From positions 558,001 through 622,000 of the forward strand of contig NZ_JAJISP010000002.1 of the NCBI RefSeq assembly GCF_022132145.1: 64,000 bases of DNA. The letters run 5' to 3'. Numbering within the stretch: the first letter of the stretch is position 1; the number at the start of each line of letters is the position of its first letter. The stretch is from Pseudomonas sp. MMS21 TM103. Lineage in GTDB: Bacteria > Pseudomonadota > Gammaproteobacteria > Pseudomonadales > Pseudomonadaceae. The notes below the pieces were generated by a model, which was given only the letters and a program-made list of their open reading frames with translations, ran no database searches and was not told the DNA's origin. This document shows, in pieces, positions 1 through 11,611 of the stretch. The translations under genes and the position numbers were made by a program.

Positions 1-84
1 CAGCCTGCGGCCATGCCTGACATGCCGCAGGAACCAGCACAGCACCTGCCGGTCATACCGCCGATACCCAATGAGGAAATCGGA

Positions 85-405
85 ATGAAGTTATCCGATG
101 GTTTCGATGCTCGCCGCCTGCGCCCACGCGGGCCGAGCAACTGGCGCATGCGCTTCGCCGCCATACTGGCAGCACTGCTCGCCGCCTTTGGCGTACTGCT
201 GACGATGGCCGGCGCAGCCAGCCTGCTCGGCCGGGCGCCGACACTTGGCGCGCTGAACGATTCGACCGGCGCCGCCGTGGTATTGCTGGTATTCGGTTTG
301 TTCCTGCTGTGGGCCGGCATCGCGTTGTGGCGCCTGTGCCGACGCCGCCTGCGCCGCCCCAGCGACTTGAGCATGGCCCCGCATCTGATGAAGAAACGCG
401 ACTGA
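85..405 (+). CDS. Small two-helix inner-membrane protein
   Basis: A hypothetical protein of 106 residues. Two hydrophobic segments are visible, at about residues 22-48 (FAAILAALLAAFGVLLTMAG) and 65-85 (AAVVLLVFGLFLLWAGIALW), followed by an Arg-rich tail (RLCRRRLRRP) that should stay in the cytoplasm. The frame is open from position 13, but the ATG at 85 is preferred because GAGGA lies 7 bases upstream. I recognise no family and infer no function beyond an inner-membrane location. It precedes the Smr gene with a gap of about 70 bases and could share its transcript. Confidence 0.6.
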   Translation: MKLSDGFDARRLRPRGPSNWRMRFAAILAALLAAFGVLLTMAGAASLLGRAPTLGALNDSTGAAVVLLVFGLFLLWAGIALWRLCRRRLRRPSDLSMAPHLMKKRD

Positions 406-478
406 TGGCCGGCCCATCGATCGAGGCAGCACGAAAGCTGCCGCCTTGGTTACACTAGCGGCCTTCGCGGAGGCCCAG

Positions 479-1054
479 ATGCAAGACGACAACAGAGAAG
501 ATAACGACAGCGCCCTGTTCAAAGCCGAGTTGCGCGGTGTCCAGCCGATCAAGCACGATCGTGCCGACACAGGCAAAGCCAAGCCCGACCGCATAAAATT
601 GGCTAGCCTGCGCCAGGCGGCGACGGTGCGCGTGGACACGGTAAGAGTCGACGGTCTGTCGGACCAGTTCGTCATCGACGTCGGGCCCGAAGACCCGCTG
701 TACTGGGCTGCCAATGGCGTGCAGGAAGGCCAGATGCGCAAGCTCAAGCTTGGCCAGATCAGCTTCGAAGGCAGCCTTGACCTGCACGGCATGACCGTTG
801 AAAAAGCCCGCGACACGCTATGGGAGTTCCTCGCCGAAGCCAGCAAGCTGGAAGTGCGCTGCGTGCGCATTACCCACGGCAAGGCCGTGCGCATGGATGG
901 GCGCAAACCGATGATCAAAAGCCACGTCAACACCTGGCTGCGCCAGCATCCACAAGTGCTCGGGTTCACCTCCTGCGTGGCCAAGCATGGCGGCACCGGT
1001 GCGGTTTATGTGATGCTCAAGCGCACCATGCTGGATGGCCGCGACGAGTGGTAG
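479..1054 (+). CDS. Smr-domain (MutS2 C-terminal type) nuclease-like protein
   Basis: A stand-alone Smr-domain protein of 191 residues, related to E. coli SmrA/SmrB. The N-terminal part is charged and variable. The Smr domain fills the C-terminal half and shows the LDLHGMTVEKA motif, the central THGKA motif and the terminal GGTGAVYVMLKR strand. Smr domains nick or cleave nucleic acids, and SmrB acts on mRNA in collided ribosomes; which substrate this copy uses is not shown by the sequence. The ATG at 479 is chosen over an upstream in-frame start at 446 because GGAGG lies 5 bases before it. It lies just upstream of folE, as in P. aeruginosa. Confidence 0.85.
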   Translation: MQDDNREDNDSALFKAELRGVQPIKHDRADTGKAKPDRIKLASLRQAATVRVDTVRVDGLSDQFVIDVGPEDPLYWAANGVQEGQMRKLKLGQISFEGSLDLHGMTVEKARDTLWEFLAEASKLEVRCVRITHGKAVRMDGRKPMIKSHVNTWLRQHPQVLGFTSCVAKHGGTGAVYVMLKRTMLDGRDEW

Positions 1055-1135
1055 CAGACTCCTGATCCTTGTCAGCCTGAAACTCACCCCTACCCTGCGC
1101 CCTAGCGTATTACCCCGAATGCCACAGGAAGATCC

Positions 1136-1684
1136 ATGTCCCTGGAACAAAACTACACCGCGATTCTTGGCCAACTAGGCGAGGACGCGTCCCGCGAAGG
1201 CCTGCTCGATACCCCCAAGCGCGCGGCCAAAGCCATGCAGTATCTTTGCCGCGGCTACCAGCAGACCCTGGAAGAAGTCACCAACGACGCGCTGTTCAGC
1301 TCAGACAACAGCGAAATGGTGCTGGTCAAGCACATCGAGCTGTATTCGCTGTGCGAGCACCACCTGCTGCCCTTCATCGGCAAGGCTCACGTTGCCTACA
1401 TCCCCAACGGCAAAGTGCTCGGCCTGTCCAAGGTCGCGCGGATCGTCGACATGTACGCCCGCCGCCTGCAGATCCAGGAAAACCTCAGCCGGCAGATCGC
1501 CGAAGCCATCCAGCAAGTCACCGGCGCCCTTGGCGTCGCCGTGGTGATCGAAGCCCAGCACATGTGCATGATGATGCGCGGCGTGGAAAAGCAGAACTCC
1601 TCGATGGTCACCTCGGTGATGCTCGGTGAATTCCGCGACAACCCCGCCACCCGCAGCGAATTTCTCAGCCTGATCAATAATTGA
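1136..1684 (+). CDS. folE: GTP cyclohydrolase I (type IA)
   Basis: Converts GTP to 7,8-dihydroneopterin triphosphate, the first step of folate and tetrahydropterin synthesis, in the cytoplasm. The 182 residues are the usual length for the prokaryotic enzyme. The zinc and active-site segment [20 protein letters not shown] and the second zinc segment [12 protein letters not shown] are intact, followed by the conserved SSMVTS. AGGAAG before the ATG is a fair ribosome site. Pseudomonas carries more than one folE copy; the neighbourhood (Smr upstream) matches the copy called folE2 in PAO1, although the protein itself is of the classical FolE1 type. Confidence 0.95.
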   Translation: MSLEQNYTAILGQLGEDASREGLLDTPKRAAKAMQYLCRGYQQTLEEVTNDALFSSDNSEMVLVKHIELYSLCEHHLLPFIGKAHVAYIPNGKVLGLSKVARIVDMYARRLQIQENLSRQIAEAIQQVTGALGVAVVIEAQHMCMMMRGVEKQNSSMVTSVMLGEFRDNPATRSEFLSLINN

Positions 1685-1740
1685 TCAGCGCTACACCATG
1701 AGAAAACCTGGCTAAGGTCAATCATCAGCCAGCTGCAGAC

Positions 1741-1763
1741 GACCCATCTTGTGTAGATGGGTC
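1741..1763. terminator. Perfect 9-bp hairpin between convergent genes
   Basis: GACCCATCT and AGATGGGTC pair perfectly around a 5-base loop, midway between folE (+) and the transglutaminase-like gene (-). There is no T-tract on either side, so its role as a terminator is inferred only from position. Confidence 0.4.
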
Positions 1764-1774
1764 GGGGGCAGAAT

Positions 1775-2431
1775 CTAGCGCGCGGCTTCGCCGTGAAAAT
1801 CGCCCATAAGCAGCGGCGCATCTTCGGCGAACAAATGTGGATAGACCGCCGCCAAATGGCTGAAGAACAGCTCTTGCGGCACGTCGGCGAAACGCCCGTG
1901 GTCGACCAGATACTCCATGTAACGCTGCCCCTGCTGGTTGAACGGATGGAACACGCTGTCGCCAAGCCCATCGAACTCCAGCGGCGCCACCTTGAACGCC
2001 CGGCACAACTCCAGGTTGAATGCCGGCGTGGCCTTGACCCAGCGTCCCCGTAGATACAACTCGGTATACCCGTGCATGGCGAACACTTCGCTGCGCAGCA
2101 GCTCGAGCAGCCGCGGGGTGGCCAGGTGGTTACGCACATCGGCCAGCCCGATTCGCGCGGGAATCGCGCAATGCCGCGCACAGGCCGCCAGCAGCGTGGC
2201 CTTCGGCACGCAGTAGCTCTCGCCGCTGAGTAGCGCATGACTGCCTTTCAGTGTTTGCGGGTCTCGGCTGAACACATAGGGGTTGTAACGAATGCCATCG
2301 CGAACGGCGTAATACAGCCTGACGGCCTGTTCGACTGGATCACCATTGCCGCCACGCGACGCTTCAGCGAACTCAATCAGCGCCGGGTGGTCACTATCGA
2401 TGCAGGGGCCGGGTTGCAGATATTCATGCAT
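1775..2431 (-). CDS. Transglutaminase-like superfamily protein
   Basis: A 218-residue cytoplasmic protein of the transglutaminase/protease-like fold. The Cys-containing helix (GESYCVPKATLLAACARHCAIPARIG) and the His strand (AMHGYTELYLRGRWVKATPAFN) match the family core. The Asp usually following the His strand is not evident, since the sequence reads KATPAFN, as in some bacterial subfamilies. The ATG at 2431 is chosen over 2455 because AGGAGG lies 7 bases upstream. The substrate is unknown; relatives act as peptidases or remain uncharacterised. Confidence 0.75.
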   Translation of the reverse strand: MHEYLQPGPCIDSDHPALIEFAEASRGGNGDPVEQAVRLYYAVRDGIRYNPYVFSRDPQTLKGSHALLSGESYCVPKATLLAACARHCAIPARIGLADVRNHLATPRLLELLRSEVFAMHGYTELYLRGRWVKATPAFNLELCRAFKVAPLEFDGLGDSVFHPFNQQGQRYMEYLVDHGRFADVPQELFFSHLAAVYPHLFAEDAPLLMGDFHGEAAR

Positions 2432-2588
2432 TGCTGTTCCTCCTGACGGGAACACCAGTCTAACGACGCCGATCGAGCACCTGTCACGACTATCCGGCCA
2501 AGCTTGCCGCCCTTGTTGCCATCTTTGTCTGGATGGCGGCTAAACTCACCACTGGTTCTTACCCACTCGTCGTCACGGAGGATTTTGC

Positions 2589-5036
2589 ATGCTCGCTGTC
2601 TGGTTGCTCGTTCTGGTCGTTGCTACGGCCTATCTGGCCCACCGCCGCACTGCACCGCTGCCTGCTCTCGGCATGGTTGCTGGGTACCTGGTTCTCATGG
2701 GTCTATTTAGTCACGCCCCAACCTGGCTTTTGACTGTCTTCTGGCTCTTGCTCCTGGTCGTGGCACTGCCGCTGGTGCTACCGGAACAACGGCGAAAACT
2801 GTTCAGCGCGCCCATGTTCGCCTGGTTTCAGCGGGTACTGCCGCCCATGTCAGCCACCGAACGCGACGCCATCGAAGCCGGTAGCGTCTGGTGGGATGGC
2901 GAGCTCTTCAGCGGCCGTCCGGACTGGGACAAACTGCTGGCCTACCCCAAGGCGCAATTGAGCGAGGAGGAGCAAGCCTTTATCGACGGCCCCACCGAAG
3001 AACTCTGCGCCATGGTCAGTGACTGGGAAATCGGCCAGCAAATGGACCTACCGGCCAAGGCCTGGGAGCACATCAAGCAGCATGGCTTTTTCGCCCTGAT
3101 CATCCCGAAGGAATACGGCGGCAAAGGCTTTTCCGCCTATGCCCATTCCCAGGTGGCGATGAAACTGGCGACCCGCAGCGGCGACCTGGCCTCTACCGTG
3201 ATGGTGCCCAACTCCCTCGGCCCGGCCGAGCTGCTGCTGCACTACGGCACTGATGAGCAGCGCCAGCACTATCTGCCGCGCCTGGCGCGCGGCGATGACA
3301 TCCCCTGCTTCGCCCTTACCGGCCCATTGGCCGGCTCGGACGCGGGGGCCATGCCCGACACCGGGATTATCTGCAAAGGTCAGTGGCAGGGCGAGGAAGT
3401 CCTTGGCCTGCGCCTGAACTGGGAAAAGCGCTACATCACCCTGGGCCCGGTTGCGACCCTGCTCGGCCTGGCATTCAAAGCCTACGACCCCGATCACTTG
3501 CTCGGCGAACAGGAAGACCTCGGCATCAGCCTGGCCCTGGTCCCCACCGAAACGCCCGGCGTGGAAATCGGCCGCCGCCATCTGCCCCTCGGCGCCGCCT
3601 TCATGAACGGACCGAACTCAGGGAAAGACGTGTTCATCCCGCTGAACTACCTGATCGGCGGCCAGGACATGCTCGGCAAAGGCTGGATGATGCTGATGAA
3701 CTGCCTGTCGGTCGGCCGTTCCATCTCCCTGCCGGCCGGGGCCACCGGCTCGGCCAAGTTCACCAGCCTGGTCACTGGCCAGTACTGCCAGATACGCGAG
3801 CAGTTCAATGTCCCGCTGGCGGCCTTCGAGGGCATCCAGGAGGCCCTGGCCCGCATCGGCGGCAATACCTGGCTGATGGACAGCGCACGGATCCTCACGG
3901 CGGGCGCGGTGGATCTGGGCGAAAAACCGTCGGTGCTCTCGGCGATCCTCAAGTACCACCTGACCGAGCGCGGCCGCGAATGCGTCAGCCACGCCATGGA
4001 CGTGCATGGCGGCAAGGGCATCATCATGGGCCCGAACAACTACCTGGGCCGGGCCTGGCAAGGGGCGCCCATCTCCATCACTGTGGAGGGCGCCAACATC
4101 CTCTCGCGCAACCTGATGATCTTCGGTCAGGGCGCGATCCGCTGCCACCCCTATGTACTCAAGGAAATGGCCCTGGCCGGCCGTGAAGACAAGGAGCAAG
4201 CGCTGCTGGAGTTCGATGCACTGCTGCTGCAACACATCGGCTTCGCCGTGAGCAACGCGGCCAGCAGCCTGATCCTCAGCCTCGGCCTGGGCCGGCTCAG
4301 CGATGCGCCGGGCGACAACCTCAGTCGCCCCTACTTTCGTGCACTGAATCGCCTGGCTGCAGCCTTCGCCCTGATTGCCGACTTGAGCATGATGCTATTG
4401 GGTGGCGAACTGAAACGCCGCGAACGACTGTCCGCACGCCTGGGCGATGTGCTCAGCCATCTGTACCTGGCCTCGGCAGCACTCAAGCGCTACCACGATC
4501 TGGATTACCCGGCGCATTCACGCCCGCTGCTGTGCTGGGCCATGGAGGAAAGCCTGGGCCATGCCGAACGGGCGCTGGATGAACTGCTCAGCAACTTCCC
4601 GAACAAACCGCTCGGTTGCGCCCTGCGTGTACTGGTCTTCCCCTTCGGCCGCCGACACAAAGGCCCCAGCGATGCACAGGACGCCCAGGTCGCCGAGATC
4701 ATTGGACGCAACAGCGGCGATCCGGCCCTGGAAGAGTTGCTCGCCGGTTGCTACCGCCCACAGGTGCAGAACGATCCGGTAGGCGCCCTGCAGCAGGCGA
4801 TGGACCTGCTGCAAAGCGTGCAACCCCTGCAGAAAAAACTGCACCAGGCACTCAAGGACGGACAACTGCAGGAGGCGCCGGAACAGAGCCTGATCGACGC
4901 CGCAGCCAGTGCCGGCATCCTCACCGCAGAAGAAGCGCAGAGCCTGCAACAGGCCGAAGCCGCGCGACGCCTGGTGATCGACATCGACGACTTTGCCAAG
5001 GAAGAACTCAAACTCGGTCGCGGCAAGGTGCGCTAG
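2589..5036 (+). CDS. fadE: Long-form acyl-CoA dehydrogenase (FadE type)
   Basis: Catalyses the first, FAD-dependent step of fatty acid beta-oxidation, making the trans-2-enoyl-CoA. The protein has 815 residues, the length of E. coli FadE (814), rather than the roughly 380-residue common acyl-CoA dehydrogenases. The first 65 residues are very hydrophobic (two likely membrane helices), then come the N-terminal helical domain, the central beta domain (CFALTGPLAGSDAGAMPD) and the C-terminal helical domain with the catalytic-loop signature VEGANILSRN, plus a long extra C-terminal region. GGAGG precedes the ATG by 7 bases. It forms a single transcription unit or leads the small gene downstream. Confidence 0.93.
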   Translation: MLAVWLLVLVVATAYLAHRRTAPLPALGMVAGYLVLMGLFSHAPTWLLTVFWLLLLVVALPLVLPEQRRKLFSAPMFAWFQRVLPPMSATERDAIEAGSVWWDGELFSGRPDWDKLLAYPKAQLSEEEQAFIDGPTEELCAMVSDWEIGQQMDLPAKAWEHIKQHGFFALIIPKEYGGKGFSAYAHSQVAMKLATRSGDLASTVMVPNSLGPAELLLHYGTDEQRQHYLPRLARGDDIPCFALTGPLAGSDAGAMPDTGIICKGQWQGEEVLGLRLNWEKRYITLGPVATLLGLAFKAYDPDHLLGEQEDLGISLALVPTETPGVEIGRRHLPLGAAFMNGPNSGKDVFIPLNYLIGGQDMLGKGWMMLMNCLSVGRSISLPAGATGSAKFTSLVTGQYCQIREQFNVPLAAFEGIQEALARIGGNTWLMDSARILTAGAVDLGEKPSVLSAILKYHLTERGRECVSHAMDVHGGKGIIMGPNNYLGRAWQGAPISITVEGANILSRNLMIFGQGAIRCHPYVLKEMALAGREDKEQALLEFDALLLQHIGFAVSNAASSLILSLGLGRLSDAPGDNLSRPYFRALNRLAAAFALIADLSMMLLGGELKRRERLSARLGDVLSHLYLASAALKRYHDLDYPAHSRPLLCWAMEESLGHAERALDELLSNFPNKPLGCALRVLVFPFGRRHKGPSDAQDAQVAEIIGRNSGDPALEELLAGCYRPQVQNDPVGALQQAMDLLQSVQPLQKKLHQALKDGQLQEAPEQSLIDAAASAGILTAEEAQSLQQAEAARRLVIDIDDFAKEELKLGRGKVR

Positions 5037-5139
5037 GGCCGCTAACCCACGGCCAAACGCAGCAGCTGTTCACAGCCAGGGACAGTGGGCGCGCAGAGCT
5101 TTATACTTGCGCGCCCGTTTTACCTACAGGATTTTCGTC

Positions 5140-5550
5140 ATGGCCAACACTCACCTCGATCATCACCTCGCCCTGCTCGCCCATCTGCGCACCATTCTGG
5201 TTGCCTTGGGCGAAGCCGAGCAGATTCTCGATGACAGCCATGCCATGTACCTGGAACGCTATGACGAGTTGCTGGCCGACCTGCCGAACGACCCGGAAGC
5301 CAGTCTCTACCTCGGCCAGGATCTGATCAGCCAGATCTTCCAGCGCTACCCGCAAATCGCTCACCTGGTCCCGCGTGACCTGCTCTGGTTCTTCGGTGGC
5401 GACTGCCTGCATTTCATGCCCGACGAAGAAATCGAGATGTACCAGACCCTGGAAGAGCACCGCTTCGAGGCCCTGGAAAACGACGCTCCATTCGACTGGA
5501 ATCAGGAAAAACAATTGCTGGCCATGCCCACGCAGGGCAGCAAGCACTAA
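5140..5550 (+). CDS. Conserved acidic hypothetical protein (PA2817-like family)
   Basis: A 136-residue acidic, soluble protein with no signal peptide or membrane segment. Sequences of this type lie beside fadE in Pseudomonas and carry no assigned function. It contains a HLVPRDLLWFFGGDCLHFMPDEE-like core with several aromatics and a predicted helical N-terminus. The ATG at 5140 fits an N-terminus MANTHLDHH; the frame is open further upstream, but that part overlaps the end of fadE. A strong terminator follows 20 bases after the stop. The beta-oxidation neighbour suggests a link to fatty acid metabolism, but that is only context. Confidence 0.75.
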   Translation: MANTHLDHHLALLAHLRTILVALGEAEQILDDSHAMYLERYDELLADLPNDPEASLYLGQDLISQIFQRYPQIAHLVPRDLLWFFGGDCLHFMPDEEIEMYQTLEEHRFEALENDAPFDWNQEKQLLAMPTQGSKH

Positions 5551-5569
5551 TAACGCTAGAGCAACGACA

Positions 5570-5602
5570 AAGCCCGCACGGCAATACCGGCGGGCTTTTT
5601 CT
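5570..5602 (+). terminator. Rho-independent terminator after the fadE-side genes
   Basis: AGCCCGC (5571-5577) pairs with GCGGGCT (5590-5596) and is followed by a run of T. Confidence 0.9.
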
Positions 5603-5625
5603 TGCGTCAGCTATATTACGGATAC

Positions 5626-5655
5626 AAAAACGCCGCTCAGTGAGCGGCGTTTTTG
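5626..5655 (-). terminator. Terminator of the Gly/Glu tRNA operon
   Basis: CGCCGCTCA and TGAGCGGCG pair perfectly and are flanked by A5 on one side and T5 on the other, so the hairpin can work in both directions. It lies just beyond the last tRNA gene of the minus-strand operon. Confidence 0.88.
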
Positions 5656-5661
5656 TTTATA

Positions 5662-5737
<76 letters not shown>

Positions 5738-5756
5738 AGTGTATCTACAACAAAAA

Positions 5757-5832
5757 TGGCGTCCCCTAGGGGACTCGAACCCCTGTTACCGCCGTGAAAG
5801 GGCGGTGTCCTAGGCCACTAGACGAAGGGGAC
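5757..5832 (-). tRNA. tRNA-Glu (TTC), copy 2
   Basis: Complete 76-base tRNA with encoded CCA, acceptor GTCCCCT/AGGGGAC and anticodon TTC in the loop CTTTCAC. It is separated from the following Gly gene by 19 bases. Confidence 0.97.
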
Positions 5833-5905
5833 CTGGAACTTATTGCATCACCCGATTATTCACCGAATGACCCAAGCGACACCCAACAGGTGCCACTTGA
5901 AAATC

Positions 5906-5981
<76 letters not shown>

Positions 5982-6008
5982 TTATACAACAGACATCTAC
6001 AACAATAA

Positions 6009-6084
6009 TGGCGTCCCCTAGGGGACTCGAACCCCTGTTACCGCCGTGAAAGGGCGGTGTCCTAGGCCACTAGACGAAGGGGAC
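6009..6084 (-). tRNA. tRNA-Glu (TTC), copy 1
   Basis: First gene of the operon, with the same body as the copy at 5757-5832 and encoded CCA. The two Glu-Gly pairs share similar spacers (both contain ATCTACAACAA), so the operon arose by tandem duplication. Confidence 0.97.
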
Positions 6085-6158
6085 GCAACCCGGAAGCTGA
6101 AAAATACTATCCGGCTTCTTGCTCACTGCAATAAAGCATTGCGCTGGAAGTGGCGCGC

Positions 6159-6187
6159 ATTCTATGGATCCTGCGCAGAGTCGTCAA
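6159..6187 (-). promoter_or_regulatory. Sigma70 promoter of the Gly/Glu tRNA operon
   Basis: On the minus strand TTGACG (6182-6187), a 17-base spacer and TAGAAT (6159-6164). A GC-rich discriminator (GCGCGCC) follows, as is typical of stringently controlled stable-RNA promoters. The leader to the first tRNA is about 65 bases. Confidence 0.88.
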
Positions 6188-6306
6188 CCTCTCTATAATT
6201 TTTTTTTAAAATCAACGACTTCAGGTCAGATCTTGAGGCAACTCTATCAGCCCAGCGGCTAAGGCACTACACTCCGACGAAAACCAGCACTTGCGAGGCG
6301 ATACCG

Positions 6307-7077
6307 ATGTCCCCACTGGTCATTACCCTGCTGATTGTCGGCGGCATCGCCCTATTGATCGCCATTGCCTTCGTCAATCACATGGTCGAGAACAACAAGC
6401 TGGAAAAGGCCCGCCTCCGGACCGAGCTCAATGACCGCATCCGCCGCTGCGCCAACATATCCGAGTCCTTGCCCGGACAGCTGATGACGCCCCAGCTGAA
6501 GCTCATGCTCAGCCGCCTGCAAATGCACTTCACCCAGCGCCTGACGCACTTACAGCCAGGCAATGCCGACAGCAAAGCGCAACACGAAGCACTGCGCCAG
6601 TTGATTGCCCAAGGCGATGCGATTCCGGTACAGAATCCGCCGCAGCAGATCATCAGCGAAGTCAAAGCCAAAGAAGTGCGCTTTCAACTGGAAAACCTGC
6701 ACGGACAAATCACCCGCTGCGCCCAGGATGGCATCCTGCCTGCCAATGAAGCCAAGCACTGGGTCAATGAAATTCGCCACATGCTGGTGCAACTACATAT
6801 CGAGCTGTTTGGCAACCTTGGCCATCAGGCCCTGCAACAGAACCAGCCCGGCCAGGCGCGTCTGGCGTTTGAGCGCGGCGCTCAGTACCTGCGCAAGCAA
6901 GCCGACAACGTGCGTTACCAGACGCCCCTGAAAAAATTCGAAGAGCAACTGGCCCGCGCCAATGCCATGGTGGTGGACATGGGCAAGCCGGCAGCCGACG
7001 ACGCCAGCGAGCTGACCGAGGGTCTGAAAAGCCTGGAAGGCAATGAAGACTGGAAGAAGAAGAATATTTACGACTGA
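6307..7077 (+). CDS. Membrane-anchored helical hypothetical protein
   Basis: A 256-residue protein with one N-terminal membrane helix (about residues 3-24, PLVITLLIVGGIALLIAIAFV) followed by a long, charged, mostly helical cytoplasmic domain rich in Leu, Gln and Lys. The layout resembles other bitopic coiled-coil or TPR-like anchors. The segment near residues 170-210 (FGNLGHQALQQNQPGQARLAFERGAQYL) looks like a TPR-type helix pair. It matches the hypothetical gene that sits between the Gly/Glu tRNAs and a GST in PAO1. No function is assigned. Confidence 0.75.
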   Translation: MSPLVITLLIVGGIALLIAIAFVNHMVENNKLEKARLRTELNDRIRRCANISESLPGQLMTPQLKLMLSRLQMHFTQRLTHLQPGNADSKAQHEALRQLIAQGDAIPVQNPPQQIISEVKAKEVRFQLENLHGQITRCAQDGILPANEAKHWVNEIRHMLVQLHIELFGNLGHQALQQNQPGQARLAFERGAQYLRKQADNVRYQTPLKKFEEQLARANAMVVDMGKPAADDASELTEGLKSLEGNEDWKKKNIYD

Positions 7078-7116
7078 CAGCCACACGCCTTAATCCACCG
7101 CAGACAAGGACGCTTG

Positions 7117-7779
7117 ATGAACCTGACAGTATATGGCGCCCCGCTTTCGCCCTTCGTACGCAAAGTACGCCTGTGCCTGGCGGAGAAAGACCTCGAGTAC
7201 AAACTGGAAATCATTCTGCCCTTCGGCCAACCCGACTGGTATCGCCAACTCAGTCCGCTGGGCCGCATCCCGGCCTTGAAGCATGGCGACTTCAGCCTGG
7301 CCGACTCCAGCGTGATCTGCCAGTACCTGGAAGACAACTACGCCGAGCGCCCCCAGCTGCAGGGCCGCAACGCAGAGCAACGCGCCCGCGTACGCTGGCT
7401 GGAAAAATACAGTGACTATGAGTTGGCGCCACTGTGCACCTTCAGCGTATTCCGTAATCGCACCCTGAAGCCGTCCATGGGCCAGCCCTGCGATGAGGCA
7501 GCGGTGCAGAGCACGCTGACGGATAAGCTGCCGGTGCACTTCGACTACCTGGAGCAGAGCCTGGGCAATGCCGAGTACTTCGTCGGTGACGGCCTGACCC
7601 TGGCCGACCTGGCATTTGCCTGCCAGATAATCAACATGGAACATGGTGATGAGCAACTGGATGCCCAGCGCTGGCCTAACCTGGCCGCCCTCTATCAGCG
7701 CGTGAAAGCGCGTCCCTCGGTGCAAGCGCTATTGCCCGACGAGCAAAAAATGCTGGCCAAGATGGCTGCCAAGGTTTGA
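7117..7779 (+). CDS. Glutathione S-transferase family protein
   Basis: A 220-residue cytosolic GST-like protein. The N-terminal thioredoxin-fold domain begins LTVYGAPLSPFVRKVRLCLAEK, with Ser at the position used by many bacterial GSTs to activate glutathione. It includes the cis-Pro loop GRIPAL and the glutathione gamma-Glu contact ADSSVICQYL. The C-terminal helical domain has the GLTLADLAFACQI capping motif. The ATG at 7117 follows AAGGA by 6 bases; a TTG three bases earlier is less likely. It may be cotranscribed with the gene upstream (gap about 40 bases). The substrate is unknown. Confidence 0.88.
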   Translation: MNLTVYGAPLSPFVRKVRLCLAEKDLEYKLEIILPFGQPDWYRQLSPLGRIPALKHGDFSLADSSVICQYLEDNYAERPQLQGRNAEQRARVRWLEKYSDYELAPLCTFSVFRNRTLKPSMGQPCDEAAVQSTLTDKLPVHFDYLEQSLGNAEYFVGDGLTLADLAFACQIINMEHGDEQLDAQRWPNLAALYQRVKARPSVQALLPDEQKMLAKMAAKV

Positions 7780-7809
7780 TAGGGCGAAGCGCCGCCAGCA
7801 TCGGCGGTA

Positions 7810-8292
7810 TCAACAATCGCTGAGCTGCAAGAAAATCTCGACCAACCGCTCGATCCCAACCTGGTCCGCGACTGTAAAGCGGGCCAGCTGCGGACTATCC
7901 AGATCCAGCACGCCGATCAGCCGCCCCGCCTTCAGCAGCGGCACCACCAGCTCGCTGCGCGAGGCACTGTCGCAGGCGATATGCCCGGCAAAGCCGTGCA
8001 CATCCTCCACCCGCTGTGTTTCCCAAGTAGCCGCAGCCACTCCGCACACACCGCGTCCCACGGGTATTCGCACACACGCCACACGCCCCTGGAATGGCCC
8101 CAGCACCAGTTCATCGCCCCGTAACAGGTAGAAGCCAGCCCAATTGAGCTCGCTCAGCTCCTGGAACAACAAGGCGCAGAACTGCGCGGCGTTGGCAATG
8201 AAATCCCGCTCATCTGCCAACAGTGCCTGCAGTTGCGCGGCCAGCAGTGAATAGTCATCAGACTCAGCGTCAGCCTGCGTAAGGTCGATCAT
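7810..8292 (-). CDS. msrC: Free methionine-(R)-sulfoxide reductase (GAF domain)
   Basis: A 160-residue single GAF domain enzyme that reduces free Met-R-sulfoxide with thioredoxin, protecting the cell from oxidation of free methionine. The three Cys of the family are present as C73, C83 and C107; the spacing of 10 and 24 residues equals that of E. coli fRMsr (C84, C94, C118). The core motif ELNWAGFYL and the GVLDLDSP strand are intact. Its ATG overlaps the stop of the upstream ATPase gene (ATGA) and GGAG lies upstream, so the two are translationally coupled. It converges on the GST gene. Confidence 0.92.
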   Translation of the reverse strand: MIDLTQADAESDDYSLLAAQLQALLADERDFIANAAQFCALLFQELSELNWAGFYLLRGDELVLGPFQGRVACVRIPVGRGVCGVAAATWETQRVEDVHGFAGHIACDSASRSELVVPLLKAGRLIGVLDLDSPQLARFTVADQVGIERLVEIFLQLSDC

Positions 8293-9185
8293 GCTTGGCT
8301 CTCCAGGAGTTGCAGCCCGACCCAGTGCCGGGCGAACTGATAGGCACAGCGACCATTGCGATTGCCACGACCCAGGGCCCAGCGAATCGCCGCCTTTTCC
8401 AGCGCCTCGCTCCACTGCCAGTGCAAGCCAGCCTGCACCGCCTGCACCTCGATCCAATGGCGCACCACATCGAGGAAGTGATCCTGGGTGAATGGGTAGA
8501 AAGACAACCACAGGCCGAAACGATCAGACAAGGCGATCTTGTCCTCGATCGCCTCGCTGGGATGCAGTTCGCCGTCGACCACCTGCGAGGCCTCGTTGTC
8601 GCTGTGACTCTCCGGCATCAGATGGCGGCGGTTGGAGGTCGCGTAGAGCAGTACATTGTCTGGCGAGCGCTCCAGCGAGCCATCCAGCACGCTTTTCAGC
8701 ACCCGGTAATCGCCCTCGCCGGCCTCAAAGGACAGGTCGTCGCAAAACAGCACGAAGCGCTGGGGCAGCCGAATCAGTTGCTCGACCACGCGTGGCAAAT
8801 CCGCCAGATGGTCGCGCTCGATCTCGATCAGGCGCAGTCCGGCCGCGGCATGTTCGGCCAACAATGCGCGTACTAGCGATGACTTGCCCGTGCCACGCGC
8901 GCCCCAGAGCAAAGCGTGGTTGGCTGGCAGCCCCCGAATGAATTGTCGGGTGTTGCGCGCCAGCTGGTCACGCTGAGTGTCCACACCGATCAGGTCGCTC
9001 AGATTCAGGTCGAGGTTGATGCTCAACGGCTGCAAGTAACCGCTACCGCTGCGCCCCTCACGATGCCAGCGCGCGGCCAGGCTATGCTGCCAGTCGATAG
9101 CGCCACGCTGGGCCGGCAACAGCGGCTCGAGTCGGGCAAGCACGCTCTCGGCGCGCTGGAGAAAAGCATTCAAACGGGAATCCAC
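8289..9185 (-). CDS. DUF815-type AAA+ ATPase
   Basis: A 298-residue P-loop ATPase of the DUF815 family. Walker A is GARGTGKS at residues 95-102 and Walker B is FVLFCDDL at about 144-151, followed by a sensor-like ATSNRRHL segment. The family is widespread but its substrate is not established. A GTG start at 9185 is chosen because AAGGAG sits 6 bases upstream; the frame is open to an ATG at 9215, which lacks a ribosome site. Coupled to msrC by a 4-base overlap, which suggests, but does not prove, a stress-related role. Confidence 0.87.
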   Translation of the reverse strand: MDSRLNAFLQRAESVLARLEPLLPAQRGAIDWQHSLAARWHREGRSGSGYLQPLSINLDLNLSDLIGVDTQRDQLARNTRQFIRGLPANHALLWGARGTGKSSLVRALLAEHAAAGLRLIEIERDHLADLPRVVEQLIRLPQRFVLFCDDLSFEAGEGDYRVLKSVLDGSLERSPDNVLLYATSNRRHLMPESHSDNEASQVVDGELHPSEAIEDKIALSDRFGLWLSFYPFTQDHFLDVVRHWIEVQAVQAGLHWQWSEALEKAAIRWALGRGNRNGRCAYQFARHWVGLQLLESQA

Positions 9186-9286
9186 GATGTGCTCCTTGAT
9201 GCGACACCCTGCCAACTGCTCCCGCCGAAAGGCAGAACGGATGGGTTATGCTTGGCAAGCGCACGGACCCGAGATCATTGCCACCC

Positions 9287-11594
<2,308 letters not shown>

Positions 11595-11611
<17 letters not shown>
